A stretch of DNA of 64,000 nt from Polytrichum commune (taxonomy: Eukaryota; Streptophyta; Polytrichopsida; Polytrichales; Polytrichaceae), in NCBI GenBank assembly GCA_950295325.1, contig OX485806.1, forward strand, positions 25,668,001 through 25,732,000. Direction: 5' to 3'. A program made the translations under genes and the position numbers. The notes under the pieces are model-generated. The model ran no database searches. It saw only the letters and a list, made by a program, of their open reading frames with translations, and had not been told where the DNA came from. This document shows, piece after piece, positions 23,901 through 34,730 of the stretch (positions within the stretch are counted from its first letter, which is position 1; each line of letters begins with the position of its first letter).

Positions 23901-26900
23901 CTTCTAAACTCATGTCTTTTTGGTGTTCTTTTTAAGATCCACACCTAACCATATGCCACTGAAATATAGGGGTCCAAATTTTTGCTATGTTCGATTTAGA
24001 CTTGTCTACCTTAGGTGATGATTTTACTCATAACCTCTGATGATGTAGACTTAGGGAACTCAATACATTTTGTGAAAAATGTCAAGACCGTCCCACTGCA
24101 GTTTACAGTAGAGCTTGAGGGCCTAATGGACCAAGGACATTTGAATGGATGAAAACACTACATGGCATTGCAATGGATATTGTTTCATGGTCTACCAAAT
24201 ATTGCGTCAAGCCCACCTCAAAACCGGGATACCATGACAATTCAAAATCTCACAGCCCTTGATTTACTATAATGTACAGTGTAGAACAGCCCGCATGAAT
24301 AGAATGGTAATGAAAAAACATCCGGTCGAGTGTGTCTTTATGCAGCACTCAAAAAATTTAATTCCAATATTTTGTGATACGGCTTTCGGATGAGTCTCAA
24401 GGGCATTCACCATTTCATGGTCACAGCCCTTGGTCATAGTGTAAAGTGGCCTGAGGTTAAAACATCATATTTGCAGTCCAGTTGTGACTTGCTGCTAAAT
24501 GAAAGACTTTTGTGTTTACTGCAGGCGCTGACCATGTTTTACGCTCTACGGGAACTTGGGAACGTGCAAGAAGGCCACACAGTCCTTATTCATTCAGCTG
24601 CAGGTGGATGTGGAACATTTGCACTAGGCATTTGCAAGCAGCTGAAGGCTAAGGTTGTTGCTACTGTTGGTACCCATGATAAGGTAATGTCCTTGATGCA
24701 TTTGTTTATTTATTCTCCTGATTACTTCTCTGGCTTCTCATTCGTTGTCTAACGCAGACGTGCCTTACATGGATACTTTTCTCTCTGCACCCACTTCTTG
24801 AGGATATGATACACACAATTAGTGCAAATTGATTAGCAAATTTAAATTGTGCCAGTAGCCATATGCTCATAAGTTTTGGAGCTCATAGTAATAACTTATT
24901 CAATATCAAAGTGAAGATTCTCATGCTCATTAAGAAGTTGTATAGGTTCCCCCAGGTATATTTTGAGTTTAGCATTATTTTTGAGGTTGAGCAACTAGTA
25001 CGGTCTCTTTTCAACGCATATCTTTTTGGTGCCAGTTCTTAGATCCAGACCTAACATACCACCCCAGTGTATGCATCCAAATTATCGATGTGTTTGATCT
25101 AGACACATCTACCTTAGCACACTCCCAGCTGCTATGTGGCATTGTTCCCTTAAAGGACCAAGGGGCTCAATGTACGTACACTATTCCTACAACCCTCGCC
25201 AAGTTTTAAAATCTATTTTTTTTCATAATTATGGGTTTCAAAGTTTGTTTAGTACATCATCTTAGGATTATTTTAATTTCTCATGTTTGAAACTGATGAT
25301 CAAAGTACTGAACTGTGTAATTGAACTGGAATCTTAAATAACATGAAGGTATGCCACCGATTTGAGAAGTGCACTTGAAAAAATAGTTAATTTCAGATCA
25401 GGTCAGTGCTGACACAAGTAGCTAGATTGAAAGTATGTGGCTCAAACACACATTTTGGTGCCTGGAGCGGCCCAGATTTGACCTCTCGGACGCTTAGGGG
25501 TTAACCTTGACGACAGTCTATTAATCTTCAGAATAGCTGTTGCATTCAAACTTGCCATTATCCCTCAAATCCCACTTGATGGGGTACAATTTGTGTCTTT
25601 GGAAGTACAGGTAAAACACCTTGTTGATTATTGGGGTGCTGACTTCTTACCATATGAGCAAATTATTGTGCGGAAAGGAGGTGGAGCTATTTTTAGAGAG
25701 CAGCTTTCATCCAGTCTCTCATCCTTGGGGTATGTTTACTTCATCGTGTGTGTGGAATGTTGCCACTTGTTAGTCTTTTTGTACAGTGTCATCATCTTCA
25801 TCCTTAACTAAGGTATTTGGCCCTGTTGTGGGCACTTCCAACTCCACCTACAATTTTTGACCATTGGATCGGATAGGACCAATGGTCACAATTTTTGACC
25901 ATTGGTTTAATTTGCTGATTGTCTTGTTCAATTAGCAAATTGAACCACAAAGATCGTCATTCCAACTTTCAGGATTGGGGTTAAGATGCAAAGGTTATAG
26001 GAGGTAAAAGTGAATTGAGTGTCCATTCTTATATACATGTTGTGCCATATACCACTCAAATGTAGGTGTCCAATTAAGAAAGAGTATCACTTAGCCCACA
26101 TATCTTACCTCTATTGTTTGTTTGGCTTTTTGGTACTGACTGTTACCTTCTTTTAGGAGTGTTATCTGGGGCTCACCCAGTGACAGCAACTCTATTGCCA
26201 TATTGAATTAATGTTGCCTGATTATATAGTTATCCTTAAAGTCTCTCAAAAACTCACGTTTTGGTAGGGAGCTATGCCCCACTTTTGACATTAAATAATG
26301 TTTAAAGTGTGTTCAAGTGTTGTTGGCACTCCCAATTTTGGTGAAATGAAGGGGTGTTGTTTGACTTTGGCCAAAAGCTAGCTGTACAAGAATGAATCTC
26401 ATGGAAGAACTTTTGAAGTCACCTAAGATGGTGCTCTTGAAAGTGTGATAAGGAGGTCACCTTTACATGGCCATCTATTGGCATCAAAGGTGGGGCGTAA
26501 CTCCCTACCAAAACATGAGTTTTGGAGACTTTAAGGATAATTCTCTTATATATTAGAGCGATTGGGTCCTCATATTTGGTGTTTTTTGGTCAGGGTGGAT
26601 GGTTTCGACTGCATAATAGATGCGGTGGCTGGGGACTACTTCAAACCTGGGTATGAGCTATTAACACGAGGTGGGCGGCACGTAGTTTATGGGGCGGCAA
26701 GTTTTACACCAATTGGAGACAAACCAAATTGGCTATCATTGGCATGGAAATTTATTCGCAGGCCCGTAATCGATCCTATGCAGATGATGACTGACAATAA
26801 AAGTGTAATGGTAAGAGCTCACCCATCACCCCTTGGTTTTATAATCTGTAAAGAGCATCTTCAACAATCAATGTAAAATTATTCTCCTAATAATCAGCTT

Positions 26901-27704
26901 TCTAGGTACTGGAGTGAAGGCTACTTCACCATTGGAGTGACAAAATATTATTTATTAGGATGAAAGCATTTCATGAGGCTCACTTAAATTTTTTTAAGAA
27001 TTACATCACAAGTTTAAGAGTGTATTGAAAACAAACAATGTCCTATAAAATAGATAGAGACAACATTTCATTTTTGCTCTCACATCAAATGTTTAATTTT
27101 CCATGATCTCATCTTTGTGGCTCCAAGATTTGAATCTTATCATATTTTCCATTTTATAATCATTTTCTGACAAACAAGGGTCACGCTACAGTATCTTTAG
27201 AGCTAAGTTGCGTACTCTTCACACCCACAAAGCCCAAACGTTACTCAAATCCCTATTGCCCATGGATTATTGAGAGAGAGGCAACCCTGTAAACCCCTCA
27301 GCCTCGAAAATCGAGTGACCGAGGACTTTCGAAGGTTGGCTAGCTCTGTCTCTCAAAATCGGTGGCCAATAAAGATTATGATATACATGGACTTTATGGG
27401 TGGGAGGATGAGAATGGCCCAAAAAGCTTTGTAAATTAGCCGTTTTTTGAGAGTATCATTTCATAATTGACCATAGGAGTTTGCTTGAAATTAACTGCAT
27501 CAAAATTTGTTCTGTCAGGCTTTCAATTTGATCTGGATGTTCGACAAAGTAGAAAAGATGGAAAGAATGTTTGAAGGCTTGGAACAACTCAATCTGCGCC
27601 CGCCTTTGGTGGGACATGTGTTTCGTTTTTCACAAGCTTTAGAGGCCCTTCGCACTTTTCAGAGTGGCAAGACAACTGGCAAAGTGGTCCTTGAATTAGA
27701 GTAA
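20915..27704 (+). CDS. Zinc-free quinone oxidoreductase / VAT1-like medium-chain reductase, probably mitochondrial or plastid targeted
   Basis: Ten exons give a complete 411-residue protein: 20915-21052, 21290-21351, 22284-22320, 22510-22588, 23318-23379, 23617-23793, 24525-24683, 25611-25729, 26594-26810 and 27519-27704 (TAA). All introns are GT-AG and in frame. The N terminus is Arg-rich and lacks acidic clusters, as in an organelle presequence. The medium-chain dehydrogenase/reductase core follows: LPPPGAGEVQVAVKAVGLNF, LYSASPKGVYTPGLEFAG, GDRVVGLIRFGAYA, then the nucleotide-binding AAGGCG (residues 210-215) and C-terminal SGKTTGKVVLELE. The Cys/His zinc ligands of alcohol dehydrogenases are absent. 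Members of this group reduce quinones or alkenals with NADPH; the actual substrate cannot be told. An in-frame ATG at 20816 would add 33 residues. The introns carry at least six repeat insertions, yet coding continuity is perfect. Confidence 0.9.
21168..21245 (-). mobile_element. Left-end remnant of a family A/B element in oxidoreductase intron 1
   Basis: Reads 'ccactcaaatataggtttc', 'aagaaaagtaacca' and 'gacccacgtaccttagtagc', the reverse of the element's left end. The tail 'ccttagtagcatg' is identical to that after the copy in DRP1 intron 12. Confidence 0.55.
21505..22260. repeat. Tandem duplication in oxidoreductase intron 2
   Basis: 21505-21790 and 21985-22260 are related copies. Shared blocks include 'atatcttttgagtg', 'atgattcattcaacattgat', 'actcatagttca', 'ggtcttgcaa' and 'gattgaatcaatgtgaa'. 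Confidence 0.65.
23822..23839. repeat. C18 homopolymer at the edge of a truncated family A copy
   Basis: Eighteen consecutive C. Other family A copies have a run of 5-6 G at the matching internal position, so this looks like an expansion of that run. Confidence 0.8.
23840..24016 (-). mobile_element. TIR element family A, left half, oxidoreductase intron 6
   Basis: Reverse copy with 'gttggctattgagcctagaa', 'caatctcttctaaactcatg', 'gatccacacctaaccatatg' and terminal 'taccttagg'. It is cut off internally at the C18 tract. Confidence 0.65.
24758..25105 (-). mobile_element. TIR element family A, near full length, oxidoreductase intron 7
   Basis: All family A blocks appear in reverse order: 'tgcacccacttcttgaggat', 'cacaattagtgcaaattga', 'aagtgaagattctcatg', 'gatccagacctaacatacca' and a left end 'acatctaccttag'. 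The right terminus is mutated. Confidence 0.75.
25160..25510. repeat. Dispersed repeat, oxidoreductase intron 7
   Basis: Second copy of the family in the SUVR intron at 455-860, same orientation. Includes 'tttcagatcaggtcagtgc' and 'cggacgcttaggggttaacc'. Confidence 0.6.
26040..26110 (-). mobile_element. Left-end remnant of a family A/B element, intron 8
   Basis: Reads 'ataccactcaaatgtaggtg', 'ccaattaagaaagagta' and 'ttagcccacatatcttacc'. Only the left end is present. Confidence 0.5.
26227..26543. mobile_element. TIR element family C in oxidoreductase intron 8
   Basis: About 315 bp with inverted ends of roughly 54 bp that are about 90% identical by eye. The left end begins GTTATCCTTAAAGTCTCTC and contains 'tttggtagggag'; the right end is its complement. 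No coding content. A related element lies at 36968-37379. Confidence 0.75.
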
Positions 27705-28178
27705 TTGAATGACCTAGTTGATCTGAATATAGTATATTTTTAAATTAAAATCATTGTGGAAAATGGTGACATTGTACATCAAGAAGACAGAGAATTAACC
27801 AAGTTTGATGTGTGCAAATATCCTATCCACACATTTTGCAGAAAGAACATCAGGTAGTGCCTGTCTGTACTAGTGAGGGTGTTCAGATGCCTTGCAAATA
27901 ATGTCCCGAGCTCAGTCCATTTTCGAAAAGTCACCAAAGTGGTTGGTGACTTTTTTGACTCAGGCCAACAATGGATACAGTCCACTCTCGATATCTGTTG
28001 ACACTTCAGAGCAAGGAAACTTGTAATACTTATGTGGTTTTAACATTTATTGGGGGTAGCATACTAGACAAATTTTAGCAAGTACATGAATGAAATTATG
28101 TGACTTTAGAATTTTTTAAAAAAAAAATTTATATAAATAAAGGATGAAAATACATAAGATATGAATGTCATCAAACAT
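27705..28178. other. Oxidoreductase 3' flank
   Basis: Presumed 3' UTR plus unassigned sequence. Short open frames on the minus strand show no domain. An A-rich run lies near 28120-28145. Confidence 0.45.
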
Positions 28179-28715
28179 TTAAGGGTAATGGAAGGACGAA
28201 TCTAAAGTAGTTTGATGAGATTCTTGTGCACACCAAGATCCTCTTTCTTTTTTAAGTGTTTGAATGCTTTGAATGAGACATGTGACATCAGTATGTCTTT
28301 GCTCCAAAAATTGTTTTGAGGTCACTAATGTACTTTTAGCATCCTTGAATCCTACTCCAGCTATCACCACATCACCAATTTGCACATTGTCAACTTCTTC
28401 AATGGATCATTGTCACTTTCATCATCTCTCTCATCAAGCATATCTATAACTTCTTCCTCAATAGGTATGTAAGGATTGCTTAGATCATATTCCAATTCAT
28501 AATTGATGAACTCGTGCATTCATAGTGGGTCCAATTTCACTCTTTGCAAATACAAATGCCAATTGATCCTGTAAGTGTGGGGTATTAGGGTTAGGGGTTT
28601 TGTCGATTTCATCCAAGTTAGAAAATTTCATAGCCTCACTTTCATCCAAATTAAAACTTATCGAGGTGCATTTATCAAAGAGGGGAGCATAATTTTTTAT
28701 AGATTCTCTTAACAA
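28179..28715 (-). pseudogene. Decayed coding remnant with an acidic segment
   Basis: Minus-strand frames (28715-28497, then an overlapping frame, then 28385-28179) follow each other with frameshifts. The middle frame contains an acidic stretch, EEEVIDMLDERDDESDN. Such patterns are common in old transposon or retroelement proteins, but the family is not recognised and support is weak. Confidence 0.3.
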
Positions 28716-28739
28716 TTAACACACGCTTAGTGTATTTTT

Positions 28740-30417
28740 TTAATTTATTTTGGGTTTCCTTAACACATAAGCAATTTCAACACTTATCTAGTTAACACAT
28801 ATCGAAGGTGGACTATAAGCATAGGCATCTTAGTGTATTCACTAATGTTGGTTTGGTATTGCCTTTCTATTAATACCATTCCAATATCTATAATGAGGAT
28901 TTCACATTCTTTTTTATACCAATGGGTATAGTTATTTTGATGATAATCTTGTTTTCTTTATCATTTGGATCTACATACCATGCAAGAACCTTCATACCTA
29001 GATAAGATTTTCTCTAATTATATCAATATGGATAAAAATGGTATTGACCCAACTAATAACTTCTGGATATGCAGAGATTCTCCCACCTCGACATACCCAC
29101 CAAATATATCAGTATTTGATGGGTAGTACAATTTTGATACTCAGATGTGAATTCTTTGATGCCATAATTAGTGTTGATTAGTGATAACATGCATCACCTA
29201 TATACCGATGCAACTTTGGGATTAAACCTATTCACGAGAATGTCATGTCCACGTACGTTATGTCATGTTTTGTCACTAATCTTGAAAGTTTAGGGCGATA
29301 CAGTAAATTTCCATGCATTGCAAGTCTTGTAGTTTACACTAACTTTGCTGTGGCCATTACCTCAGATAGTTTCAGGGTCTCTAATCGTCTGATCTACACT
29401 AACTACATTAACTATACCTGATTTAGTGTGGGCCACACAATTCATAATTGACCCACCAATGTGCATAATCCACGACAATGAACATTTCGGTTTATTTTCT
29501 TAGTGACACCCTTTCTCACCACACTCATTATCGAAATTAGTGTGGTAGGGCTAGTAGTGAGTGTGGGGAATTAGTGAAGGTGATACTAAATTTCTTTATG
29601 CCATGAAATTAGTGCCACCATAAGATCTAGAAAGCATTGTTCATCCCAGCATTATTCACCACCAAGCATGTGGTTGCATATAGTCTACAAGCACTTTAAA
29701 GTATGCATTAATCCTCTTGAAATGTATGATAAAATGAATATGTATTCATGAACTTAGTGTCATTTAGTAAACAAATTAACCCTACGAATGTTGAGATTTG
29801 GCAAAATAGTGTGTGTTTCGGGAACTAGTGCCACACGCACTTATTGAGATCATCAATGTAATATGTGTTTCTTTTGACCCCACATGGTATATTATGCACA
29901 TAGAGTAGGGTTGGTCAATACATTACGCCACGTTGCAAGAAAAGAAAAGAAAAAGGAACGGCCGTACATGGTACCAGCGTGAATGTGAGCCCGTTATCCA
30001 AATACTAAACACAGCGGACCGTGTTGTAGTATGAGGTTTTACGCCACGTTGCATGGACAATATGGCATGTGGCACTAAGATGAGAAGCTTTAGAGATTTG
30101 AGAAAGACAACACATCCACCTCAAAGAGTTCCATAGTAGTGTAACCCACAACAAATATGTGACACATGGAATTTTTCAATGCAACAATAAAAGCATGTAT
30201 AAAGTGTTGGACCACTTTTAACGTAGTCCCTTTAGAGAGCAGATACCTTATTATGCTTGCACCTAGTTCAAGGTCGGATAGGACCAAAGCCACACTCATC
30301 ATTAATGAGACAGAATAAATTTGGGTGGAATTTGGGCCCTTTTTTGCAGGTGAGTGTCCTTGGTCCTTTTGTACTAGGCGAGAGTTGGGAGACCTACTCA
30401 AGGTCAACAGGAAAAAT
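28740..30417. other. AT-rich intergenic sequence
   Basis: No genes seen. The phrases 'aattagtg' and 'gtgccac' recur between 29250 and 29870, hinting at a decayed repeat. The open frame at 30090-30407 has no recognisable domain. Confidence 0.4.
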
Positions 30418-31720
30418 CATAAATCATGGTGCACTTAAGGTATGTGAGTGTTATTTGGTTCATTTTACTTCTACCAATTAGATTCACACTGCAAAACTAA
30501 GCTCGGGTTGCATTAGCGAATCTACAATGAAACATATGCAACAACCGGCTTTAAAATCGGACCTCTCATGATTCAGTTATGGTTATCGGAAGTGTATGTT
30601 TGTTGATTTCTTAACTGGATTATATAGGACCTCTCAACTGTGTTCGTTATTGAGTGTAGAGTAGTCATTAATAATTGCAGACGTAGTCCAATCTTTTTTT
30701 AATCACATGTGTTTGTGATGTTTGTTCTTTGATCCTCACCGAACCACATATGACTCAAATGTAGGGGCCGGGGGACGGTAAAGAAAACGTTGAGCCACTT
30801 AAGGCCCATCTACCTTACTTTCAATCCGTGTTTTCAAGTTGCTTGTTGATCAAATCTAGAAAGGATCTTGAATCCCATAAAAGGAGAGGATCTCTTTGAA
30901 CGTTAACAGGAACAATACCAACCTCTGATATGAAGATCATCTCCAGAGACGATTTAGAAACTGTGCTCTTATTCTGTTGGAGTGAATTCCACATTTTATA
31001 CATTAAGATATGTGGATGTTATTTGGTTCATTTTTCATGGTCTTTAACTTAAACGAAGTAGATTTACTCAATGGAAACCCTCGAGTTGCAATAGCAAATA
31101 TGCGATGAAGGATCAGCAAAAAGCAGACCTTCCCTGATATAATCATGGTTATTAGAGGTGCATGTTTGTTGATTTGTTGATAATTAAATACATGGAACCT
31201 CCCCCATTTGCATTCACTGTTGAGTGTAGAGTAGTTGATAGGATTTGAAGACGTAGGGCTTCCAATCATTTTTAAACATGCATGCGTATGGTGTTGGTTC
31301 TTTGATCTTCGCCAAACCACAAACTAATCGAATGATAGGGGCCCACTTAAAGAAGTAACTAAATTACGCCCGCATACCTTATACATGCGTTCTTTGTTTG
31401 TAAGTTGTTGATTAATCAGATGTAGACAGGATGTTGAATCCCATAAATATAGAGCGTCGCTTTGAATGTGGAAAGCGGAGCACCAACCTTTGATATGGAG
31501 GAGATCTCTAGATATTGATTGAACGCTCTTGACCCTCGTGGATTAGTTCCTTGGAGAGTGTATTTTTGAAAAAAGTTGCGACCAACATTCATTTGTTATT
31601 CGATTGTAAGTTGCTCATTGATCAAACGTACAAAAGGATCTCAAATCCCTTAAAAAGAGAGCCATCCTCTTCGAATGGTGAAGGTAAGTACCAACCTTTT
31701 GATATGAGGAAGATCCTCGA
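30418..31720. repeat. ~585-bp tandem repeat, 2.3 copies, carrying family B element ends
   Basis: Units at about 30425-31008 and 31009-31560, with a partial third to about 31720. Shared blocks are 'gatgttatttggttcattt', 'tatggttat', 'gtttgttgattt', 'ttgagtgtagagtagt', 'gttctttgatc', 'aatcccataaa' and 'accaacctttgatatg'. Each full unit contains a left end like that of family A preceded by a different internal sequence (called family B here). Confidence 0.6.
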
Positions 31721-32297
31721 GGAACTAGATGGACATCTTTGCAACAAGTATAAGAAACAACCAAAGGTCCTCATTTTCCCCCACTCCCCAGCTTTCTTAT
31801 GTTCCATAGGCAAAGATGTCTCCATCGAATTTTGTAGAGGCCCCATGACTTATTGGAGGCGGTGATCTAACGCAATGCCATTTCCACATGGGATTCAAAC
31901 GCTCTCATCCAATGTAGGAATGACACGTGGCAGGACCTGAGGGGAGAGCGTGTCTGTTGGGATTGAGAAGAGCCCTCTGCAGTAAGACACTTTAAGAGTC
32001 CGATCCAAAATCGAGCGACTTTATTGATTGATCGCCAAATTCTGGACCCACGCAAGTTTACGCTAGGGTCCGGGTCCAATCTATGGCATGAAGTGAAGTG
32101 GCGTCAATGTAACATCACTTTCCCGTCGAATCGCGGCGATCGCAACTCAAGAAAGGAAGTGCTCCTGCAGTCTGAGAGGCCAATTAATCAGTCTTCAAGC
32201 TACAGTCCGATCGCCGAGAGTAAGGTCCATTTAAAGAGGTGACGTTCTGTTCTTTTTATTGGGATCCTTGCAAGATCGCTGGACCTGGACCCCAGTG

Positions 32298-32304
32298 TTA
32301 TAAG
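32298..32304 (+). promoter_or_regulatory. Candidate TATA box of the S1-like gene
   Basis: TTATAAG about 46 bp upstream of the ATG at 32350. It is the only TATA-like match at a sensible distance, though it leaves a very short leader. Confidence 0.3.
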
Positions 32305-32349
32305 CCCACACTAAGATCCAGCATTAACGAAGGTAATTGCAATTCGAAG

Positions 32350-32730
32350 ATGTCGACCCCTCCACCGATCCAGATGCTCTTAATGGCAGTCACTGCAGTG
32401 GGCGTTATATCAGTTCTGGCGTCGACGTTTGTGGAAGGGACGGACATTACGATACAGAATGACACGGGCTACAGCATGCAACTAACGTGCGACGATATTG
32501 AGGAAGCCATCACGCTGCAGAACCAGGCGGCCGTGTTCCTCCTGGACCCTCCGTCGAAGCCCCAGAACTGCGTCGCGGTGTGGAACGGCCGCTCCATGAA
32601 CTTCGTGGCCGACAACACGATCGCCGCGGACGAGGCCAACTGGGACTTCATCGGCAACAGCGTGTACCTCAACAGCAAGCTGCTCACTGCCTCGCAGGCC
32701 AATAAATGGAACACTTCGGCTCCCGTGTGA
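32350..32730 (+). CDS. Small secreted protein, probably plant self-incompatibility S1-like (SPH) family
   Basis: Single exon, 126 residues. The ATG at 32350 is chosen because it puts a signal peptide at the N terminus (hydrophobic core ILLMAVTAVGVISVLAS-like, about residues 9-25, cleavage near 30). An upstream in-frame ATG at 32239 would bury it. The mature part begins DITIQNDTGYSMQLTC, which fits the S1 pattern of 'V/I-x-N-x-L...L-x-C', then has NCVAVW and a Trp/Tyr-containing strand near the end (WDFIGNSVYLN). Only two Cys (47, 74) are present, fewer than in many S1 proteins. S1-like proteins are secreted and mostly of unknown role; a few act in pollen rejection. Codons are GC-rich, unlike the surroundings. 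Degenerate copies follow downstream. The family call is from memory and moderate. Confidence 0.6.
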   Translation: MSTPPPIQMLLMAVTAVGVISVLASTFVEGTDITIQNDTGYSMQLTCDDIEEAITLQNQAAVFLLDPPSKPQNCVAVWNGRSMNFVADNTIAADEANWDFIGNSVYLNSKLLTASQANKWNTSAPV

Positions 32731-32844
32731 CAGCAGGCGTGAGACGGGAATGAATGCGGCTCCTCCACGGAGGATTTTGAGTGGGTCTCAACCACTCTAG
32801 GAATGCCACGTCGCGGGATATTTGAGTAGAATCTCTCATGTTCT

Positions 32845-33800
32845 GTCCATGCCTGAGCAGCGAGCTGCGTGCCTGCCAGGCCAACTGATGCATCAACACT
32901 TCTGCGCATGATGTGAGTTCATTAAGGTTCGAAAAGAAAGCTGTGAGACTAGGAAACGCACTGTCCACGTAGGATTTGAGCGGTCTCCGACAATGTAGGA
33001 ATGACACGTGGTAGTCTTTGAGTGGAAATAAATGGTATGTGTGTACTACCTGGGCAGCGGCGGGCTGCCCACTGCCTCTCAGGCCAATAAATGGAACTAC
33101 TGTGGCTCATGCGACTTGATTAGGTTTTGAAAGATAGGTGTGGGCTTGGAAATGCAATTTCCACGTGGGATCAAACCAGTCTCAACCAAGGTAGGAATGA
33201 CATGTGGCAAGGTTTGAGGGGACACTAACCAGTATGACATGGGCTCCAACGTGCAATTAACATGTGATGACATGGACAAAGAGACTCTTCATTTATGCTT
33301 GTGAGTTGTTTCTTCAAGAATCCAACATTCGAATCTGTCTGTCTGTCTATCTATCATGTGACTGAGTTGAGGGCATCCAAGCTTGCATTGGAGACAATGT
33401 GGACATGAACGACAAGATGCTCATTGTCTCTTAGGCCAACAATTTGTGTATACTAAGTCCAACTCATGTAACCTGATTAGGTCCAGAAAGATAGTTGTGG
33501 GCTTAAAATGGACTTTTCCACGTGGGATTTGAACAAGTCTCAACCAATGTAGGAATAGCACATGGTAGGGATTGAGGGGAAAAGTATACACATACTTTTA
33601 GAATTTGTTGGAATAGAAATCCCTCTACCGAGGTAGTTAAGATTTAGCAATATACAAAGATGCATGCTCTACCAATGTTCTTGGCAGTAGAAAGTATGAT
33701 ATGGCATTTGCAAACTTTGAGGAAGAGACATATATAACCAACCAGAATGACATGGCCTATGGCATACAAAATGACCTATGATGACATGAGAGAAGATGCT
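32845..33800 (+). pseudogene. Decayed tandem copies of the S1-like gene
   Basis: Fragments of the gene recur: 32860-32890 and 33036-33112 match the 3' end ('actgcctctcaggccaataa', 'atggaac'); 33226-33290 matches the mid region encoding DTGYSMQLTCDD ('caattaacatgtgatgacat'); 33373-33440 matches the 3' end again; 33716-33800 matches the mid region once more. None keeps an open frame. Together with the modules they show at least four former units. Confidence 0.7.
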
Positions 33801-34556
33801 CTCCCAAAAGAAAAAGAAAAAGAAGAACATCAATGTAGTACACTAACATGCAATATCTGTTCACCACCTTCTACCCATGTTAAGAGGCTTTACATATAGA
33901 CTTGCTTCCTCATGAAGCCGATGTTCATAGCAAACTTAGATCATATCAAAGAAATGATCACATTGCTAAACTAAGTTGTCACGTTGAAATAGTCATAAAA
34001 GATAATTCACCATGAGTCCAAAGCTTTTAATTCTATGGATTTAGATTCCTCATGCACTTGCTTTTCACATATTATTTGTTTTTTGTTGAATCATTCTCAT
34101 AATATGCATATAAGCTCAATTGCTTAAAGTAGCTTGTATTTTCAACATCTAGACTTACTGATTGCCCCAATTCTACAGGCGAATCCATTAGTATAGTTTC
34201 AATAATTACAAGTGACTCTTGAGTGATTATTTGAATGTTACGATATTCAAATGTCATGAAAATATTACTAATATATAATTTCTTTAATGTTAAAGTCCAC
34301 AAATCCAATTGATAAGTAATGAAAATCCAACCAAAACAACCGGTTAGTAATTATCATAATCATGAAGTTGCATATTTTATCTGAGGATTCTACCACACAC
34401 ATGATATTTATAGTCTTCACATTTTTGTATAGGGTAATGCACCAACTTGAGTGTCCTTTTCCACGTAAGCACTTCCCAAGCATGGCATCCCACCCTTATC
34501 CTGAGGGGTCTAGTACATGTGGGAATGCAAGGGAAATGTACCATGGTACTAGTGCA
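33801..34556. other. AT-rich intergenic sequence
   Basis: No genes. Near 34478-34525, 'ggcatcccac-cttatcctg' resembles the arm of the foldback element that follows, so a further decayed copy may be present. Confidence 0.4.
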
Positions 34557-34730
34557 TTATGCATAACATTATCAAGCAATGTGCATTTGTTCATGTGGAC
34601 CCCAAGTATATAATCATGGAATGCCGCAGCTAGTGCACATTCAGCTGAATGTGCACTAGCTATGGCATCCCATGGTTATCTTCGGGGCCCACATGAATGA
34701 ACCCACACTACTTAATAATGTTATGTGTGC
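34557..34730. mobile_element. Foldback element with a perfect 34-bp central palindrome
   Basis: The centre, 34628-34661, is a perfect palindrome of two 17-bp arms (AGCTAGTGCACATTCAG and its complement). Imperfect pairing continues outward to 'gcataacattat' on the left and 'ataatgttatgtgtgc' on the right, so the whole element is one long inverted repeat. Confidence 0.75.

Larger units (their letters stand above)
31873..33575. promoter_or_regulatory. Five copies of a paired G-box module around the S1-like gene cluster
   Basis: Modules lie at about 31873-31950, 32735-32830, 32920-33025, 33140-33222 and 33470-33575. Each has two G-box-like ACGT/CATG cores 39-41 bp apart, for example 'ccacgtgg' (33161) with 'acatgtgg' (33200), and 'ccacatgg' (31884) with 'acacgtgg' (31923). 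They are separated by the conserved 'tctcaaccaatgtaggaatg'. CACGTG and ACGTGGC cores are bound by plant bZIP and bHLH factors, so the module could be a stress- or light-responsive promoter element. It repeats because the gene unit repeats. Confidence 0.6.

Noticed and set aside
31551-31865. 104-codon frame as a protein gene
   Set aside because: It lies in the third, partial unit of the 585-bp tandem repeat, and homologous units do not keep the frame.
32469-33007. Long minus-strand open frames (146 and 107 codons)
   Set aside because: Antisense shadows of the GC-rich S1-like gene and its repeat unit.
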